Positions 1 through 9,162 of a DNA stretch of 33,688 bases are shown in pieces. The notes below the pieces were generated by a model. That model saw only the letters and a program-made list of their open reading frames with translations. It had not been told where the DNA came from and did no database searches. The position numbers were made by a program, and so were the translations under genes. Where the stretch lies: contig JBNGIQ010008136.1 of assembly GCA_049999765.1 (NCBI GenBank), positions 1 to 33,688 on the forward strand, given 5' to 3'. Source of the stretch: Phaeoceros laevis (Eukaryota > Anthocerotophyta > Anthocerotopsida > Notothyladales). Position 1 is the first letter of the stretch; each line of letters starts with the position of its first letter.

Positions 1-423
1 TCCATACAAAAACTCCATGGAAAACATGGTAGTTCAAGTTTGTGATGCCATGGAACGCGTATGAGGCACCACTTTCCATGGAACGAGTATCACGCAGGCA
101 GCCTGCCAGGTCACTTTCAAGCAGGCAGTCGGGTTTAGTTAGCCAGCATGTAGAGGCAAGCAGGAAGTTGAGACAAAAACTTATTGACCCACTATTTAAG
201 GCAGCCACAATTTCCCGCAAACATTATGTAAAGGCATTCGCTAATTTCAGCATACACTAATTTTAGGCATACACCATTTGAGGCTTCCACAATATCAAGC
301 AAATACTAATTCAGGCATACCCCAATTTAGGCATTCACTAATATAATGCTGGCAGCACTAAATTGCAGGCACAAGTGTTTGCAAATTCCAAAATGGCTGT
401 GTACAACAACGTGTCCACAAATG
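1..423. other. Non-coding flank with degenerate short repeats
   Basis: No convincing coding sequence was found. Between about 215 and 345 a loosely repeated motif of the type TTAGGCATACACTAAT recurs several times at irregular spacing. A block CCATGGAACGNGTAT occurs twice near 50 and 77. This is probably the 3' flank of the broken gene at 424-584. Confidence 0.4.
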
Positions 424-584
424 CTAGTCTATGAGGAAATTGTTGTTCTGCTTGTACTTATCCCATTCGGCCTGCATCTCAATATCCAAAGCTAGCTGCT
501 CCTGAGCATCCATGTTCCCATGTTCCATGTCAGCATCCTTATACCAATCGTATTCAATGAAAAGCTCAACACCCTTCTCTATGG
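424..584 (-). pseudogene. 3' terminal coding fragment of an unknown gene, cut by the LTR of Copia element A
   Basis: Read on the minus strand from the LTR edge, one frame stays open for 53 codons and ends in TAG at 424-426. The peptide is acidic and aromatic, includes ELFIEYDWYKDADMEHG and ends NNNFLID. Its composition is that of real protein rather than random translation. No ATG is present and the reading frame begins directly at the outer edge of the 3' LTR (585), so the gene's 5' part has been displaced. If the element simply inserted here, the upstream part should lie beyond 7249, but no matching continuation was recognised there. I do not recognise the family; a host gene or another transposon's C-terminus are both possible. 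Confidence 0.5.
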
Positions 585-845
585 TACAGATCTAGGCGTA
601 GGATCGATGTAGCAACAAGAAAAAGTAGATTAGAACTAATTGGTCACGGTGACCGTGTGGCCTTTAAGGTCGTAAGTGTGTGTGGCGTTTTACAGGGACG
701 TGAAACCCAACCGTCATACGACGTACCGTTATCTAAAAGCTACGTCTATACAAAATGATAACAACGTTTCGCATCTACTTAATATTTACTTAATTTATCT
801 ACCTATTAATAATACCCTGCCATAAGTGGGGTAGGTATTCTCCTA
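585..845 (-). repeat. 3' LTR of Copia element A
   Basis: A 261-bp direct repeat of 6988-7249. Comparison by eye shows about ten substitutions and one single-base indel (about 96% identity), and all the substitutions are transitions. On the element's sense strand the LTR begins TAGGAGAATACC and ends ATCTGTA, so the termini are TA...TA rather than the usual TG...CA. It contains a small inverted repeat CACGGT-G-ACCGTG near 645-657. Confidence 0.9.
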
Positions 846-857
846 CTCCCACTTAGG
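846..857 (-). promoter_or_regulatory. Polypurine tract of Copia element A
   Basis: On the minus strand CCTAAGTGGGAG directly precedes the first base of the 3' LTR. A purine-rich run in this position is the expected primer for plus-strand cDNA synthesis. Together with the PBS it defines both inner LTR edges. Confidence 0.7.
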
Positions 858-947
858 CAGATTCCAGTTGCATGCCGCCGCGCGAACTTACGCTTCCGAC
901 TTCGACACTTGCTTTGCCAATCCCGCTGCCGGTGTTGCTGTGCTCCG

Positions 948-1400
948 ATGGAGATGCTGCCAGGTTTCCAATTCGAAGTGTTGTTGCTGGCCATCCTCCT
1001 TGTGCTCACAATCCTTGCAGTTGTTCGCCGCTGCCGGTCTTGCTCTGCTTGCGCCGAGTTTGCCAAGTTGCACACAGCTGAAGCAGAGCTGGAAGCTGCT
1101 CACGCCCGCTGGAGGCTGATGAAGGGTTTCCCCAGACTCGTTCCTGGTGCACCATTCCGGATGCTGCCCAACTGTATGGACCGGTTTATGTACATAGGAT
1201 CCGACATCTTAGAGGACAGAAGGCTTATCATCAGATATGGTGAGCTTCAAACCCCTTGTGCTTGCGCAGTCCATTTGCTGTGTTTGCTTTGGCTGACTAG
1301 TCGCTCCCACTGACCCCCCTTGCTTGGGTGTGCAGAGCCGTGGTACAAGTGTACCACAGTGGTGCCAACTCGACGATTCCAGGAATGGAGACCTGCTTGA
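948..1400 (+). CDS. Antisense spliced ORF inside element A: small membrane-anchored protein, unknown function
   Basis: This ORF lies on the plus strand, opposite to the retroelement, in the 590 bp between the pol stop and the polypurine tract. The proposed ATG at 948 opens MEMLPGFQFE. Exon 1 (948-1239) ends at a GTGAGC donor. A 96-bp intron ends TGTGCAG at 1335. Exon 2 (1336-1400) continues in phase as EPWYKCTTVVPTRRF and stops at TGA 1398-1400, giving 118 residues. Residues 9-26 form a strong hydrophobic segment (VLLLAILLVLTILAVV) followed by RR and a Cys/Arg stretch, as in a signal anchor. Residues 46-60 look helical. I do not recognise a family. An intron on the antisense strand would not be spliced from the element's own RNA, so a captured host fragment would keep it. 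Splicing is inferred from sequence only; an unspliced 97-codon core is the minimum. Confidence 0.45.
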
Positions 1401-1443
1401 CTATCATGCACACTTTCTATCTGCCTGTGGGTGCGGGAGATTG

Positions 1444-2172
1444 CTACGGGCTCTCATCTAGCCCCATTGCTCTGCAGAATTTGTCATGTTTATCCTTAGC
1501 TAATGCCTTTGTTAGGATGTCAGCAACTATGTAATTGGTTGGCACATACTGCAGATTAGCCTGTCCATTTGCAATCACTTGCCGTATAAAGTGATGCTTG
1601 ATTTCAATATGCTTAGTTCTAGCATGCGTAATTGGATTTTGTGCTAATGCTATGGCTGACTGGTTGTCACATAGCAATAGCGTGGGTGCAGTTTGTGCTT
1701 CTCCTAGTGATGCTAACAATTCTCGTGTGTATACTATCTCTTGTGATGCACTTGCAGTGGAGGCATACTCAGCCTCAGTGGATGACAAGGCAACCACTTG
1801 TTGTTTTTTACTGTACCACGAGATGACTGTTGCATCCCACTCGCTTGTTCCAAGCATAAGGCAGTTAGCTGATACTGAGCGCCGGGTGTCACTATCTGAG
1901 GCCCAATCAGCATCACAAAAACATGTCAATAGTAAGTTTTCTGGCCTCTTCCTGTATATTAATCCAAGCTTCGGCGTTCCCTTGAGATAACGCATAACCC
2001 TTTGAACTGCTGTCCAATGCGGAGTGCCATAGCATGTGAGAAACTGTGAAGTGACTCCCACTGCGTGTGATAAATCTGGCCGAGTACAGTTCCTGTAGTA
2101 GATTAGTGAGCATACTGCAGGTCGATATGGCACCTTCTCCATCTGTAAGCGTTCTGCCTCAGTTTGTGGAGA
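1444..2172 (-). pseudogene. Copia RNase H domain (C-terminal pol) of element A
   Basis: This is the C-terminal part of pol, in the same frame as the RT but separated from it by a TAG at 2173-2175. It opens after the stop with SPQTEAERLQMEKVPYRPA, matching the usual Copia RT-RH junction (PYR.AVGSL.Y...TRPD). RNase H catalytic carboxylates are visible in FCDADWASD, STEAEY and CDNQSA, followed by the standard KHIEIKHHFIRQ block and a C-terminus ADILTKAL. RNase H would degrade the RNA strand of the RNA/DNA hybrid during cDNA synthesis. Apart from the upstream stop the domain looks intact. Confidence 0.9.
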
Positions 2173-3132
2173 CTATTCCTTGCTCAGTTTCTCTCCTACC
2201 GCCAAAGGGGTAGGTGCTGGTTTACAATCACTCATTCTGAACCTTGCAAGTATGTGACTGATGTATTGTGCTTGGTGGATCAGGATGGAGTGTGTAGCAA
2301 AGTTCTGAATTATCGCTATCCCAAGAAACCATGTGAGCTTACCCAAGTCCGTCATGGAGAACTCCGAGGTAAGAATAGCTTTCACCTTAGCCATTAATTT
2401 AGGGTTGCTTGCAATAAGGACAGCATCGTCCACATACAGTGCTAGGTACACAACCCCATTGCTGTCTTCTAGCTTATAGACATTGGAGTCAGCTTCACTC
2501 TGAACGAAGCTTGACTTCTTAAGGTAGGTGTCAATTCTGTCGTACCAGGCACGAGGCGACTGCTTTAGGCCATAAATTGTCTTTACCAACTTGCATACTT
2601 TGTGAGGATGCTTTGGGTCCACAAAACCCTCCGGCTTACACATGTATATTGTTTCTTCCGATGTGCCATTCAAAAACGCAGTTTTGACGTCCATGTGCTC
2701 CATGGCATAGTCCCTCTGTGCAGCTATGGCAAACAAGGTGCGGACTGAAGTCATTCTTACAATAGGAGAGAAGGTCTCGGTGTAGTCGAGTCCTTTGACC
2801 TGACTATAGCCTCGAGCCACAAGTCTTGCTTTGTATCTTGAAATACTTCCATCTGCTGCAAGTTTCCTTTTGAACACCCACTTGCAAGTAACAGCCTTTC
2901 TTCCAGGAGCCAAGTCCTCAAGTGTCCAAGTTCCATTATCAATTAAAGACTGATACTCTGAATCTATGGCAACTTTCCACTTGGCTGCCTCTGATGAGTT
3001 TATTGCCTCTTCGTAGGAAAGAGGTTCACCAAGACTCTCCGGGTTACTGTCCTCTTGGACGAGCAATGAAGAATAAGTTAAGGGTTTATTGATCCATTCC
3101 TCAGGTGATGAAGTGTGATGACGAGCACTTCT
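2173..3132 (-). pseudogene. Copia reverse transcriptase domain of element A
   Basis: The RT palm is complete. In order one sees WKVAIDSEYQSLIDNGTW, KWVFKRKLAADGSISRYKAR, the first catalytic Asp in MDVKTAFLNG, IYGLKQSPRAWY and the YVDD box. The domain would copy element RNA into cDNA inside the virus-like particle. It is in the same frame as the integrase upstream, from which only a TGA (3133-3135) separates it, and it is closed by TAG at 2173-2175 before RNase H. A C-to-T change (CGA to TGA, CAG to TAG) could produce either stop, in line with the transition-only LTR differences. Confidence 0.92.
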
Positions 3133-4722
3133 TCAAGGAGGAGGTGGCTCATCTGACTGTACTGCATTTGTGTCCTGAATAGGTACAGGCTGTACATTAT
3201 CATGATTAGTGACTTCAGCATCCAGATAAGTATCATCTGACTGTGCATCATGTGCATCTGAATGTGCATCATGGGCACCTGCTTCAAGGACCCCATCGTC
3301 TTCAGGAAATATACTAACCGCCTCGTATGTAACTGCAGGAACTACAGAAGGGATAGGAGCAGCCGAAGACCTTGGAATAGCTGCTGAAGAAGAAGGGACA
3401 GCAGAAGAGGGACCAGAGTCAGCAAGCCCATAAGGTTCAACATCAGGCTCACTTACAGAAGGTTCGTCCTCCACCACAGTTTGCAAGGGTACAGAAGGAA
3501 TAGTCAGCAGTAGTTGTTCATTAAAGATTACACTTCGAGAGTGTGTGACAGCCCGAGTATCGGGGTCGAACAACTTATAGCCTTTTATGCCTTCAGTATA
3601 GCCTACAAAAACAAACTTCCGCGCTTTGTAATCAAGCTTCACCCTCTGGTCTTCGGATAAATGTGCGTACGCAGGGGAGCCAAAAATCCGAAGATGGTTG
3701 ATGCGCGGTTTGTATGTGGTCCATCTTTCATATGGAGTTGCATCAGGAAAGACGCTTGTAGGTAACCTGTTGCGAATGTAGGCAGCAGTAGAAACTGCCT
3801 CAGCCCAATAGCCTCGAGAGAGATTAGCCTGCTTGAGCATAGACTTGGCTTGCTCCTGAATGTGGCGGTTACTGATTTCAGCTATAGGATTCTGAGAGGA
3901 AGTATAGGGAGTAGTCATCTGTCGGGCAATCCCATGGAGCTTGCAAAAAGCGACAAAAGCATCAGAGGTATATTCACCCCCACCATCACTTCGCAGAGTT
4001 TTCAGTAACCCGCCAGTATGCCGTTTTGCATAGGGGAGATATTCCTCAAAACATTCAAGGGCCTGACTCTTCCTGTGAATCAGGTATACCATAATGTAAC
4101 GACTCCAGTCGTCAATGAAGGAGAGAAAGTAACGGGCACCACCGAAAGACACAGTAGACATAGGTCCACAAATATCAGTGTGAACCAGCTCAAGTACCTT
4201 GGAGGCCTTCATTGGATTGCTATCTGTGTAGGGAACTTGATGGTGTTTACCGAAAACACATGCTTCACAAAATGGTTTATCTGCAGCCTTCATATCTACA
4301 GCCTTCATCATAAACTTCTCACGATAAAGGGTATTACTGTTTGCCATTGCCTTGAGTTTATCAAAGTTAGCGTGGCCTAACCTGCAGCGCCATAAGATGG
4401 CGTCTTTTTCTGCCATCTGGGCTTGCGTCAGGTTGACTGAGTGGGAGCCCAACTTATACTGAATGTCCAGCTGATAAAGGTTGTGTGTGGGCATACCAAT
4501 AGCAATAACTTTACCATTAGACTGGCGATCAATGACATGACATTCTCCTTCAGTGAAAGCTGTGCTCAGCGTATGTTGAGTATCCAGAAGGTACACCAAA
4601 ACTAGATTTTTCACCATTGCTGGTACATGTAATACTTCAACTAGTTCGATAGTAGTTCTGGACACTGGTAAGAAGCACAGGCACTGACCCAATACCCACA
4701 ATGGGCAAGCTATGATCATCAC
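3133..4722 (-). pseudogene. Copia integrase domain of element A
   Basis: About 529 codons. The N-terminal zinc-binding HHCC module ends in CEACVFGKHH (residues 152-160). The catalytic core shows D183 (HTDICGPM), D246 (LRSDGGGEY) and E282 (NPIAEISN), with 35 residues between the last two, the DD35E spacing of retroviral-type integrases. A GKH/GYW...NRLPT region and a long Ser/Pro/Ala/Glu linker follow. Residues 1-60 are the end of the protease-integrase linker read in a frame shifted relative to gag-protease; in element B the equivalent segment is in one frame, so this looks like decay. The frame ends in TGA after a Pro run. Confidence 0.92.
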
Positions 4723-6079
4723 CTAGCAAGACTATTTGTCCTCTAGGCACCTTTCTGTAGGAAGAGAAAGCTGACTGTGTATGGCATATACGTGAAGAAG
4801 CACCTGAATCCAGGTACCAGGCATGCCTGAACTGAGGTGTTGACACCATATAGACAGCCAATAAAGTTGGGGACTTCCGCACAGCCACATTGCTCTCAGG
4901 GGGTGCTGTACGGCGGGGCTCGTTTGATTTCTTCTTCCGGCATTCTGATTCCCAGTGTCCAGGTATGAGGCACCAATTACACGTGCCTTTCTTCTTTCCA
5001 GTTGCAGCTGTATTAGTCCTTCGTTTGTTACCACCACTACTTGCCCCTGAGTTTGAGTATTGTCCTTGTGCAGGCTGACGAAACAATTGCCTCCTAGGGC
5101 CCTTGTTTGCATACAAGGCCCTGTTTGAGGGCTCTCCCCTGGAGGAGGTACCGCTTCTGTTGGAAATTCTTGTGGACTCCTCCTCCAAGAGGGCCCCAAT
5201 AGTATCGGACAATGTTATGATAGGAGTTTGTCCTGCAGGCGTAGCCTGAGCTATTGCTCTGAGGTGCGATGAGTGGTTACTAACAAAAGTTTTGTAGCTA
5301 TCTGGTAATGACAGGAGTAATGCTACAGCTGCTTGCATTTCAGTGGTTATGGTACCACTGGAGGTAAGTTTAGACCGAAGTGTTCTAAACTTGATAATGT
5401 GCTGTTCTACTGAATCAGGTTCTCGCATTTTCAGGTTACAAAAGGACCTTGTAGCACATACCATAGATGAGCCATTGGTAACTCTGTAGATTTGCAACAG
5501 GGAGTCCCATACTGCCTTAGTTGTTTCAGCATCCTGAGTATGGTGCATCATTGAGCCATCTAGAGTAGATTGGATGATGCCAAGTGCTCGCAAGTCTCGC
5601 TTAACCCATGCATCTACAGCTGCTTGTGTTGCTCCAGTTGCAACAACAGGTTTGACCTCTGTCCCTGTAACAACAGGCCATAAATCATGTTCTTTAAGGA
5701 TGGTTTGTACGCGGAGAGCCCAAATGTCATATTGTGTTCCGCTAAACCTGTCCTTCTCCTTAAAGTCAATCTTCATATTATTTACAGTTGTATTATGGGT
5801 AACACCCGGTGCTGCAGCCATGTTGTTAATAGCCTGTGAGGCTAAGGATGCTCTTAAAGCATATGCTAATAAGGCCTGCCTCGTGGCCTGTTGTGCTCGT
5901 AGGTTCTGGGCACGTGTGCGTGGCCCTGAATTATTTGGCTGTGGATTACTGGATAAGCCAAGAGGGTCTTCAACAAACTGAGGTCCAACACCCCCTCTTC
6001 CAGCACCTCTTCCACGGCCAGTACCCCGACCAGTACCACGTCCTCTTGAGTTGTAAGAACCTTGCCCTCGATGTGACAT
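4637..6079 (-). CDS. Copia gag-protease polyprotein of element A
   Basis: 480 codons from ATG at 6079. Residues 1-30 are an Arg-Gly-rich tail. Residues 106-120 (FKEKDRFSGTQYDIW) begin the gag_pre/UBN2-type capsid domain. A CCHC zinc knuckle CNWCLIPGHWESEC (CX2CX4HX4C) lies at about 367-380, and the aspartic protease active site DSGAS is at about 424-428. Gag would form the particle and bind element RNA; the protease would mature gag and pol. The frame ends 34 residues after the point where the alternative frame picks up the linker to integrase. The pre-gag ORF ends 16 nt upstream of this ATG, which fixes the start choice. Confidence 0.92.
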   Translation of the reverse strand: MSHRGQGSYNSRGRGTGRGTGRGRGAGRGGVGPQFVEDPLGLSSNPQPNNSGPRTRAQNLRAQQATRQALLAYALRASLASQAINNMAAAPGVTHNTTVNNMKIDFKEKDRFSGTQYDIWALRVQTILKEHDLWPVVTGTEVKPVVATGATQAAVDAWVKRDLRALGIIQSTLDGSMMHHTQDAETTKAVWDSLLQIYRVTNGSSMVCATRSFCNLKMREPDSVEQHIIKFRTLRSKLTSSGTITTEMQAAVALLLSLPDSYKTFVSNHSSHLRAIAQATPAGQTPIITLSDTIGALLEEESTRISNRSGTSSRGEPSNRALYANKGPRRQLFRQPAQGQYSNSGASSGGNKRRTNTAATGKKKGTCNWCLIPGHWESECRKKKSNEPRRTAPPESNVAVRKSPTLLAVYMVSTPQFRHAWYLDSGASSRICHTQSAFSSYRKVPRGQIVLLGDDHSLPIVGIGSVPVLLTSVQNYYRTS

Positions 6080-6095
6080 CCGAGGCCCTCAAACC

Positions 6096-6792
6096 TCAGT
6101 CCAGGTACGAAGTCCTGCTGCTGCAATAATGTTGAGCATTACATGAGTTCTTGCTGGGCGCAGTGTGTGTGCTTGACATTCTGCGTGCTTCTTGTTTACG
6201 TCTCGGTCTTCGACCAGCCTTAGGAGCAGCAAAATGCGGTACAGCAACACAAAGTTCAACTCTATCAGCAAGATACCCTAACTTCTTACTGGTTGCAATG
6301 AACCTATCAGTGAGGTCACGCAACTGATCCCTGGTTTGACAGCCTACTAATTTGATGAGATTATAGAGTTCAACTAGTAGTTGATCACTTGGAGTGGGAA
6401 AAGAGTTGTAAGATGCAGCGCATTCAAAANNNNNNNNNNNNNNNNNNNNNNNNNNNNNNNNNNNNNNNNNNNNNNNNNNNNNNNNNNNNNNNNNNNNNNN
6501 NNNNNNNNNNNNNNNNNNNNNNNNNNNNNGCTCTATCTAGCTTCTCCCTGACTTCTTGCCTAAGGTGTGCCAAAGAATCTTTTGCTAATATCTGCGTCTG
6601 CGTGCAGGTTGTGCTAGTGCAGGGTGCAGGAGGAGGCTTTGGTGCTTTTGCCAAGAAATACTCTATCAACCTACGATGCGCTGCAATGCCTTCTACAATC
6701 GATAGGCGGTTACTTGCAGTGACTTCATCATTAGACTGTTCAAGAACCGGGTCTGCAGGCAGGTTCGCTCTGCGATTCCTATTCCTAGGCAT
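6096..6792 (-). CDS. Pre-gag leader ORF of Copia element A, conserved in elements B and C
   Basis: The ORF runs from ATG at 6792 (MPRNRNRRANLPADPVLEQ) to TGA at 6096-6098, about 230 codons if the 100-N gap inside it (6430-6529) is close to true size. It sits between the PBS and gag, where Copia elements normally have only an untranslated leader. Visible features are a basic N-terminus, a Pro-rich stretch, then after the gap FPTPSDQLLVELYNLIKL and a heptad-like Leu/Ile/Val segment consistent with a coiled coil, and a basic tail (GRRPRRKQEARR). The same order occurs in element B (11443-10753) and element C (23657-24280). It does not look like gag, protease or env. A structural or RNA-binding accessory protein is possible, but the function is unknown. 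The stop lies 16 nt before the gag ATG. Confidence 0.65.
6430..6529. other. Assembly gap (100 N)
   Basis: Exactly 100 N, a conventional placeholder. It interrupts the pre-gag ORF of element A. The equivalent ORF in element B is about the same total length, so the true gap may be close to 100 bp. Confidence 0.98.
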
Positions 6793-6974
6793 GACGTCTA
6801 TTGGAAATAGTGCCAAACCGCGTCAGCCATGAATGTTTCTGCAACCACGCCTAAGCTGGCCAGTGCAACTCCAAATGCAGTCATGAAACTCCTGAATTTT
6901 CCATAGGGGAAGGTTCTAATGCACATTCTGGTTGTGCAGAACTCGCAGTGACCAGGTAGCGCGACAGAATTCAT

Positions 6975-6987
6975 GGCTCTGATACCA
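6975..6987 (-). promoter_or_regulatory. Primer-binding site of Copia element A (initiator Met tRNA)
   Basis: On the minus strand TGGTATCAGAGCC directly follows the 5' LTR. It matches the 3' end of plant initiator-methionine tRNA, the usual primer for Copia minus-strand synthesis. Confidence 0.9.
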
Positions 6988-7249
6988 TACAGATCTAGAC
7001 ATAGAATCGATGTAGCAACAAGAAAAAAGTAGATTAGAATTAATTGGTCACGGTGACCGTGTGGCCTTTAAGGTCGTAAGTGTGTGTGGCGTTTCACAAG
7101 GACGTGAAACCCAACCGTCATACGACGTACCGTTATCTAAAAGCTACGTCTATACGAAACGATAACAACGTTTCGCATCTACTTAATATTTACTTAATTT
7201 ATCTGCCTATTAATAATACCCTGCCATAAGCGGGGTAGGTATTCTCCTA
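6988..7249 (-). repeat. 5' LTR of Copia element A
   Basis: A 262-bp LTR ending directly at the PBS and partner of 585-845. It presumably holds the element promoter and poly(A) signals. Termini are TA...TA on the sense strand. The sequence beyond 7249 does not repeat the five bases outside the other LTR. Confidence 0.9.
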
Positions 7250-8427
7250 GGCTGGGCTTTGCAAAATTGGCAAGGGACATAAGCAATTCAAGCACATTCT
7301 ATAGCTAGGGGTGGTGAACCTAGCTGGCTATGCCCATTCTCAATTCATGCATCAGAGCACAAACTCAAATCCTAGCGAGTGCTGTAGGATGGTGCCTCAA
7401 CCTGGGTTTATTTTAGCTCTCTTGAAGCAATCTAGAAAAGGTAGCTTACTAGAGTGGAAGCTAGAAGCTAGATAAATTAAAGAAGCCCTTGATAGATACG
7501 TGGTGTCTTGCCAGGAGTTCCAGTTGTTCTGAAGAAGGCAATGTGACCACTACTCAATGTGATCATGAGCAAGTGCCAGAGTAGGATTTCGGAACTGCAG
7601 CCCCGTCCGGATGCCGCCATCTCTTCAAACCTTCTCTTCTTGTCTGGCTGATGCTGAACAGCTTCGCCTACCTGATTCAGAAGAACTTGTGGAGGTTGAC
7701 ATGCGGTGCAATGTGACTGATTTTCCTGCTCGAGCTGTGGCAACATAATGTTCTGGTTCCTGACTATCTTTGAACCTGATCTCTAAGCGGGACTTGGGTG
7801 CAAGAACCTTGGAACAGAACTTAGTCTGCTGCTAACGTAAAGTGCCAGGAGCCATCGCTGTTATGTTTCCTGCATCCTGTCCATGGACAAGCAAACACCT
7901 TAATGTTCTGCCTCATTACATTTTTGATCTAGTATTAGGACCAGCCTCTGCATGGCAGACATGTGACTAGATACTTCTGTGTACCCTTCAAATACAACCC
8001 AACATTCCACTTGACAAATTCAACTCAGAGTTTAGTTCCTCGATGACCGTGACTTTCAAGCACTCAAGCTACTGAAGAGCCAGGTATTATTACCTGAAGA
8101 TTTTAAGCATGCTGCTTGTTTGATTGTTGATGAGGTGAACATGTGAAATATTCCTGCATCCATTAACCATGAGACCAATACCATGGTAAATGGCCAGTGC
8201 ATCTTTGTGGACCTCTGCCCAGTTTTGATGTGAGTCTTGGAAGCAAGGAGCATGGCCAACCTGGTGCAGCTGAGAGAGTGGTGGTGAGGCAAGAAATGTG
8301 CATAGAAAATTTTCTTCTACCCATTCAAAGCTTTCTTACTTCAAGGGAACCAGACAGATATGCTTGGACATGTGAGAAGGTATGCATATTAGCACACAAC
8401 GATAATGAATTGACAACTGTATCAGGT
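7250..8427. other. Spacer between Copia elements A and B, no clear gene
   Basis: Two minus-strand stretches have some coding character. One at 7746-7477 (89 codons) contains PQLEQENQSHCTACQPPQV. The other, about 8310-8095, reads WAEVHKDALAIYHGIGLMV without a start codon. Neither is recognisable and neither matches Copia RT or RNase H, which would be expected here if element B continued. No second LTR of element B was seen. Confidence 0.4.
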
Positions 8428-9058
8428 TAACTGCCTCACCCCAGTATCCTTTGGATAAGCCTGCAAGTTGAAGCATAGACTTGGCGGCTTCCTGAAGATG
8501 CTTATTGTTCAATTCAGCAAGCGGATTTTGAGAAGACGTGTAAGGTACCGTGTATTGCCTACTTATCCCCAGCTCCTTACAGCAATTCCTCAAATGCATT
8601 TGAACAGAACTCACCCCCTCCATCACTGCGAAGGTATTTAACCATTTCACCTGTTTGCCTTTGTGCATAGGGAACGTATTCCTGGAAGCAGCCCAAGGCC
8701 TGGCTTTTGTGCTTGATCAAATACACTACCACATATCGGCTCCAGTCATCAATAAAGGAAAGTATATAAAGTGCACCTCCAAAAGTTGCAGTTGACATGG
8801 GGCCGCATAAATCGGTATGTATAAGTTCAAGCAGCTTGGTTGCTCTCGTGGGATCCTTTCCGTGTATGGAAGCCTCTTATGCTTACCAAAGACACAGGAT
8901 TCGCAGAATTGTTTATTTGCAAACTTGAGCATAAACTTCTCTCTATAGAGGTTGTTACTGGCAACCATAGTTTTCAGTTTGTCGAAATTAACATGTGCCA
9001 GGTGGCAATGCCATAACATGGCCTGCTGTTGCTGCTTCTCTTCTTGACTGACATGCAC
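8428..9058 (-). pseudogene. Integrase fragment of Copia element B
   Basis: Three frames tile the domain. 9058-8726 holds the zinc module (LWHCHLAHVNFDKLK, CESCVFGKHKRLPYT). 8798-8577 holds FGGALYILSFIDDWSRY and LRSDGGGEF. 8668-8428 holds PYTSSQNPLAELNNKHLQE with the catalytic Glu. At least two frameshifts separate them, and the domain is cut off after GYWGEAV, where element A continues for another 350 codons. Confidence 0.8.
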
Positions 9059-9162
9059 ATGTGCTCATGCAGGATGAGTGCCAAACTTGGATGTGAAGTT
9101 GACTTTATACAAATCGTGCAAAGGTGTTCCTACTGCAACTACTTTGCCTCTGAACTAGTTGC

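Larger units (their letters stand above)
585..7249 (-). mobile_element. Ty1/copia LTR retrotransposon A, near full length, with two additional ORFs
   Basis: A minus-strand element runs from the 5' LTR (6988-7249) to the 3' LTR (585-845). In sense order it has a primer-binding site at 6987-6975, a pre-gag ORF (6792-6096), gag-protease (6079-4637), integrase (4722-3133), reverse transcriptase (3132-2173), RNase H (2172-1444), an antisense ORF region (1400-948) and a polypurine tract at 857-846. The order PR-INT-RT-RH is that of Copia (Pseudoviridae-type) elements. Lesions are one frameshift at the protease-integrase boundary and in-frame stops at 3133-3135 and 2173-2175, so it is non-autonomous now. 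The flanks (TATGG on the left, GGCTG on the right) do not form a target-site duplication. Confidence 0.92.

Noticed and set aside
4018-4380. Plus-strand 120-codon ORF inside element A
   Set aside because: It is the antisense of the conserved integrase core.
7250-8427. RT/RNase H part of Copia element B
   Set aside because: No YVDD, DVKTAF or RNase H motif was found on the minus strand; similarity ends abruptly at 8428.
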